Assembly: GCA_002423205.1 (NCBI GenBank)
Contig: DIUZ01000024.1
Location: 255,506 to 319,505 of the forward strand
Reading direction: 5' to 3'
DNA: 64,000 nt
Source of the DNA: Micavibrio sp. UBA6145
Lineage (GTDB): Bacteria; Pseudomonadota; Alphaproteobacteria; Micavibrionales; UBA1664
The position numbers and the translations under genes were made by a program. Under the pieces are notes generated by a model. That model ran no database searches. It had not been told where the DNA came from and was given only the letters and a program-made list of their open reading frames with translations. Each line of letters opens with the position of its first letter. Within the stretch, counting starts at the first letter, position 1. Below, piece after piece: positions 60,469-64,000 of the stretch.

Positions 60469-61032
60469 ATGAGCGCATCTCAGGTTTCACAACGCTACGC
60501 CAAAGGCTGGCTTTCGGCCGCCAAAGACCCGTCTGCAAAAGGTGGGCAATCTCTTGATTCTGTAGCGGGCGACACCAATGCGCTGCTGGGCATGATTGCC
60601 AATTCCCCCGAATTCCACGCTTTCCTCAATTCCCCGCTGATCAGCCAGCCCGATCAGTCCAAAGTCATGGATAAGATCGCGTCGCAGGCCAAGCTGGGCG
60701 ATACCACCACTTCAATGATCCGTCTGCTGATTACAAACCGCCGCCTGCCGGCGCTTGAGGGTATCGTCAAGGCCGCCAAGGCCATGATCGACGCTGCATC
60801 GGGTGTTACGTCCGCGCAGGTCACGTCGGCTACGCCCCTGGACGAGAAAAAGATCGCCGATATCCGCACCGTCTTGTCGAAGAAACTCGGCGAAGATGTT
60901 GCAATTGAAACAAAAATCGATCCCACCATCATCGGTGGCATGGTTGTCCGCATCGGTTCGACCATGATTGATGATTCCGTCAAAACCAAGCTCGACCGCA
61001 TGGCTCGCCGCCTGCAGGGTCAAGCTGCTTAA
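60469..61032 (+). CDS. atpH: ATP synthase F1 delta subunit
   Basis: A 187-aa stalk subunit joining F1 to the b subunits. 'ISQPDQSKVMDKIASQAKLG' and 'IDPTIIGGMVVRIGSTMID' follow the family pattern. First gene of the F1 operon; starts after 'GGGGATACC' region. The F0 genes are elsewhere, as usual in alphaproteobacteria. Confidence 0.97.
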   Translation: MSASQVSQRYAKGWLSAAKDPSAKGGQSLDSVAGDTNALLGMIANSPEFHAFLNSPLISQPDQSKVMDKIASQAKLGDTTTSMIRLLITNRRLPALEGIVKAAKAMIDAASGVTSAQVTSATPLDEKKIADIRTVLSKKLGEDVAIETKIDPTIIGGMVVRIGSTMIDDSVKTKLDRMARRLQGQAA

Positions 61033-61053
61033 AAGTTAAACTGGAGTGTTAAA

Positions 61054-62610
61054 ATGGAACTGAAAGCCTCTGAAATCTCTGCAATCCTTAAGGGCCAGAT
61101 CGCGAATTTCGACGCGATGGCAGACGTTGCCGAAGTCGGTACCGTTCTGTCGGTTGGCGACGGCGTTGCCCGCGTCTACGGCCTGGACGGCGTCCGCGCC
61201 GGCGAGATGGTGGAATTCCCCGGTGGTATCAAAGGGATGGCACTGAACCTTGAAGTCGATAACGTCGGTATCGTTATCTTCGGTTCGGACCGCGGCGTTA
61301 AAGAAGGCGACATCGTGCGCCGTACGGGCGAGATCGTCTCGGTCCCGGTTGGCAAGGAACTGCTCGGCCGCGTGGTCGATGGTCTCGGCAACCCGATCGA
61401 CGGCAAAGGCCCGCTGAAAACCAAAGAAATGCGCCGCGTTGAAATGAAAGCCCCGGGCATCATTCCGCGTAAATCGGTGCATGAGCCGATGCAAACCGGC
61501 CTCAAGGCGCTCGACGCCCTGGTCCCGGTCGGCCGCGGCCAGCGCGAACTGATCATCGGAGACCGCCAGACGGGTAAAACCGCTGTGGCCCTCGACGCCA
61601 TCCTCAACCAGAAGGCGACGAACGAAGGCGCGGACGACAAGTCCAAAGTGTTCTGCATTTACGTCGCCATCGGCCAGAAGCGTTCGACCGTTGCTCAACT
61701 CGTGCGCATTCTTGAAGAGCGCGGCGCGCTTGAATACTCGATCATCGTCGCCGCTACGGCGTCCGATCCGGCCCCGATGCAGTTCCTGGCACCGTATACC
61801 GGTTGCGCCATGGGCGAATATTTCCGCGACAACGGCATGCACGGCCTGATCGTTTATGACGATCTGTCCAAGCAGGCGGTTGCTTACCGCCAGATGTCCC
61901 TGCTGCTGCGCCGCCCGCCGGGCCGCGAAGCTTACCCGGGTGACGTGTTCTACATTCACTCCCGCCTGCTGGAGCGTGCGGCGAAGATGAACGAAGACAA
62001 CGGTTCCGGTTCGCTGACGGCACTGCCGATCATTGAAACGCAGGCCGGCGACGTGTCCGCATACATTCCGACCAACGTGATTTCGATCACCGATGGCCAG
62101 ATCTTCCTTGAAACCGGTCTGTTCTACAAAGGCGTCCGCCCGGCGATCAACGTAGGTCTGTCGGTGTCCCGCGTGGGTTCGGCTGCACAGATCAAGGCGA
62201 TGAAACAGGTTGCCGGTTCGATCAAACTCGAACTCGCGCAATACCGCGAAATGGAAGCATTCTCGCAATTCGCATCCGACCTCGACGCCAGCACGCAGAA
62301 ACTTCTGCAGCGCGGCGCACGTCTGACCGAATTGCTGAAGCAGCCGCAATACGCGCCGCTGACGATTGAGGAACAGGTTCTGGTTCTCTTCGCGGGCGTT
62401 AAAGGTTATCTCGACGGCGTTTCCGTCAACAAAGTGGGCGCGTTTGAAGCGGGCCTTCTGCGTGACGCGCGCTCGGGCGGTATCGGCAAAGCCATTCTGG
62501 AAGAGATCAAAACCAAAAAGGCCATCGACAAGGACCTTGAGGCGAAGACTCATGACTTCCTGAAGGCGTATGCCAAATCGTTCGGAACCGGTGACGCGAA
62601 AGCTGCCTGA
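61054..62610 (+). CDS. atpA: ATP synthase F1 alpha subunit
   Basis: A 518-aa catalytic-hexamer subunit. Nucleotide site 'GDRQTGKTAVALDAILNQ', 'GCAMGEYFRDNGMHGLIVYD' and 'RPAINVGLSVSRVGSAAQIK' are intact. It overlaps atpG by one base. Confidence 0.99.
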   Translation: MELKASEISAILKGQIANFDAMADVAEVGTVLSVGDGVARVYGLDGVRAGEMVEFPGGIKGMALNLEVDNVGIVIFGSDRGVKEGDIVRRTGEIVSVPVGKELLGRVVDGLGNPIDGKGPLKTKEMRRVEMKAPGIIPRKSVHEPMQTGLKALDALVPVGRGQRELIIGDRQTGKTAVALDAILNQKATNEGADDKSKVFCIYVAIGQKRSTVAQLVRILEERGALEYSIIVAATASDPAPMQFLAPYTGCAMGEYFRDNGMHGLIVYDDLSKQAVAYRQMSLLLRRPPGREAYPGDVFYIHSRLLERAAKMNEDNGSGSLTALPIIETQAGDVSAYIPTNVISITDGQIFLETGLFYKGVRPAINVGLSVSRVGSAAQIKAMKQVAGSIKLELAQYREMEAFSQFASDLDASTQKLLQRGARLTELLKQPQYAPLTIEEQVLVLFAGVKGYLDGVSVNKVGAFEAGLLRDARSGGIGKAILEEIKTKKAIDKDLEAKTHDFLKAYAKSFGTGDAKAA

Positions 62611-63512
62611 TGCCCAGTTTAAAGGACTACCGCAACCGTATTTCATCTGTTAAGTCGACGCGCAAGATCACGTCGGCGATGAAGATGGTTGCGGCCTCCA
62701 AGCTGAAAAAGGCGCAAGACCGCGCCCAGGCTTCGCAGCCATACGCGACCGCGATGGCCAACATGCTCACCCGTGTTGCCGCCAATCTGGTTGTGACCCC
62801 GACGCTGCCGAAGCTTTTGATCGGTACGGGTTCGGACCAGGTGCACTTGCTGGTCGTCATGACCGCGGATAAGGGTCTGGCCGGTGGTTTCAACGGCAAC
62901 CTTGTGCGTTTTGCGCGCCTGAAAATCCGCGAGCTGAGCGAGCAGGGCAAGACCGTCAAGGTCGTGACCGTGGGCCGCAAGGCGCGCGATCTTCTGCGCC
63001 GCGATCATAAAGACAAGATCATTCATTCGATCACGGAAATCGGCAACGCGCCGGGTGCCAAGGGCAAAATCGCCTTTACCGAAGCGGACGCGGTTTCTGC
63101 GTATCTGCAGGAAGGTTTTGCACGCGGCGAATTCGATGTCGCCACGCTGATCTACAACGAATTCCGCAACGTTCTTGTGCAAGCGCCGACAGAACAACAA
63201 TTAATTCCGTTCCGTCTGCCTGAAAACAAGGCCGCAAATGAAAACGCGCTGCCGATGGCACCGTATGAATTCGAACCGGACGAAGACGAATTGCTGGCGC
63301 AGCTGCTGCCGAAAAACCTGTCGATCCAGATGTATCGCGCCATGCTCGATTCATCCGCCGGTTTCTACGCGGCGCAGATGACGGCGATGGACAATGCCAC
63401 GCGCAACGCGGGCGACATGATTAAAAAACTGTCGCTGCAATACAACCGCGCACGCCAGGCATTCATTACCAAAGAGCTCATTGAAATTATTTCCGGCGCA
63501 GAAGCCGTATAA
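62610..63512 (+). CDS. atpG: ATP synthase F1 gamma subunit
   Basis: A 300-aa central-stalk subunit: 'STRKITSAMKMVAASKLKKA' at the N-terminus and 'AMDNATRNAGDMIKKLSLQY' followed by 'RQAFITKELIEIISGAEAV' at the C-terminus. The start overlaps the atpA stop. It rotates inside the alpha3-beta3 ring. Confidence 0.98.
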   Translation: MPSLKDYRNRISSVKSTRKITSAMKMVAASKLKKAQDRAQASQPYATAMANMLTRVAANLVVTPTLPKLLIGTGSDQVHLLVVMTADKGLAGGFNGNLVRFARLKIRELSEQGKTVKVVTVGRKARDLLRRDHKDKIIHSITEIGNAPGAKGKIAFTEADAVSAYLQEGFARGEFDVATLIYNEFRNVLVQAPTEQQLIPFRLPENKAANENALPMAPYEFEPDEDELLAQLLPKNLSIQMYRAMLDSSAGFYAAQMTAMDNATRNAGDMIKKLSLQYNRARQAFITKELIEIISGAEAV

Positions 63513-63530
63513 GTTAAAAGGAAGAAGAAA

Positions 63531-64000
63531 ATGGCTAAATCAAACGGCAAAATCACCCAGGTACTCGGCGCAGTTGTTGACGTGCAGTTCGCAGACGGCA
63601 ATGTGCCGCAAATTCTGAACGCACTGCGCACCAAGAACGCAGGCAACGATAATGCCGAGCTGGTGCTCGAAGTTGCCCAGCACCTTGGCGAAAATACCGT
63701 GCGTTGCATCGCCATGGACTCGACCGACGGTCTGGTTCGCGGTCAGGATGTGACCGACTCCGGCGACGCCATCATGGTTCCGGTCGGTCCGGAAACACTG
63801 GGCCGTATTCTGGACGTCATCGGCAACCCGATCGACGAACGTGGACCGGTCGGCGCGAAAGCCCATTACCCGATTCACCGCGCAGCGCCGGAATTCGTTG
63901 ACCAGGCCGCGACGGTTGAGCAACTCGTCACCGGCATTAAAGTCGTCGACCTGATCTGCCCTTACGCTAAAGGCGGTAAAATCGGTCTGTTCGGCGGTGC
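63531..64000 (+). CDS. atpD: ATP synthase F1 beta subunit (3' end outside window)
   Basis: Starts at 63531 (ATG, with AAGGAAGAAG ahead) and is cut by the window end after about 156 codons. 'ITQVLGAVVDVQF', 'ILDVIGNPIDERGPVGA' and the beginning of the nucleotide site 'GGKIGLFGG' identify it. atpC is expected just after the window. Confidence 0.98.
   Translation, partial: MAKSNGKITQVLGAVVDVQFADGNVPQILNALRTKNAGNDNAELVLEVAQHLGENTVRCIAMDSTDGLVRGQDVTDSGDAIMVPVGPETLGRILDVIGNPIDERGPVGAKAHYPIHRAAPEFVDQAATVEQLVTGIKVVDLICPYAKGGKIGLFGG

Noticed and set aside
61036..62646. 536-aa open frame antisense to atpA
   Set aside because: Mirror of the highly biased atpA codons; composition (His/Arg/Phe-rich) is that of a shadow frame and it has no ribosome site.

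Overview
The window reads as chromosomal DNA of a motile, aerobic, heterotrophic alphaproteobacterium. The evidence is a CckA-type hybrid kinase, DUF1013/TrcR, DUF1192 and DUF465 small proteins, GTTC-N7-GTTC (alphaproteobacterial LexA) boxes at recA, a split F1 ATP synthase operon (atpHAGD without atpBEF), petABC encoding a bc1 complex, and Rhizobium/Caulobacter-like flagellar gene order. The presence of PdxS/PdxT instead of the usual alphaproteobacterial PdxA/PdxJ route, and the general gene mix, would fit a Micavibrio-like or other deep-branching lineage, but that placement is inference. No rRNA, tRNA, CRISPR array, insertion sequence or prophage was found. Coding density is very high and most neighbours overlap by 1-4 bases.

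Layout. 1-4.2 kb: the end of an OmpA/MotB-like protein, a large secreted TPR protein, and a TetR regulator with a clear palindromic operator. 4.3-9.6 kb: flagellar export and rod genes, in two divergent units (fliP, fliO, an 85-aa protein and an FlhB C-domain paralogue on the minus strand; flgB, flgC, fliE, fliQ, fliR and flhB on the plus strand) with a near-consensus sigma-54 promoter between them. 9.6-12.7 kb: cckA, the cell-cycle kinase. 12.9-14.7 kb: pdxS, a VOC protein and pdxT. 14.7-16.4 kb: recA with three LexA boxes and a divergent small gene of unknown function whose promoter carries one of them. 16.5-18.2 kb: a solitary zeta-toxin-like kinase and smpB.

18.3-24.9 kb: a lytic transglycosylase, a LuxR-type response regulator, a second CckA-like hybrid kinase, DUF1285 and a CCA-adding enzyme. 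25-30.5 kb: hemF, trmL, petABC and a more A/T-rich HxD-motif protein. 30.5-36.2 kb: an RND efflux operon (adaptor, pump) whose last pump codon overlaps a small DNA-methyltransferase-like gene followed by two tiny genes. 36.5-45.2 kb: DUF924, a RimK-like ATP-grasp ligase, a degenerate SDR joined to an ALDH7 dehydrogenase, DUF465, DUF1013/TrcR, DUF1192, 3-hydroxybutyrate dehydrogenase, and hypothetical proteins.

45.3-59.5 kb: an AraC-Ogt alkyltransferase, sppA, a UbiH-like monooxygenase, a glutaredoxin, glpX, a degenerate phosphatase-like protein, a SplB-like radical SAM protein behind another LexA box, a DapD-like acyltransferase, recJ and priA. 59.5-64 kb: a TraX-like membrane protein and the F1 ATP synthase genes atpH, atpA, atpG and atpD (cut by the window end).

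The most interesting thread is DNA damage: recA, a neighbouring unknown 106-aa protein and the SplB-like radical SAM protein all carry the same LexA-type direct repeat, suggesting a regulon with at least one uncharacterised member. Repair and restart genes (recJ, priA, an Ogt-type alkyltransferase) also lie in the window, but I saw no such box at them.
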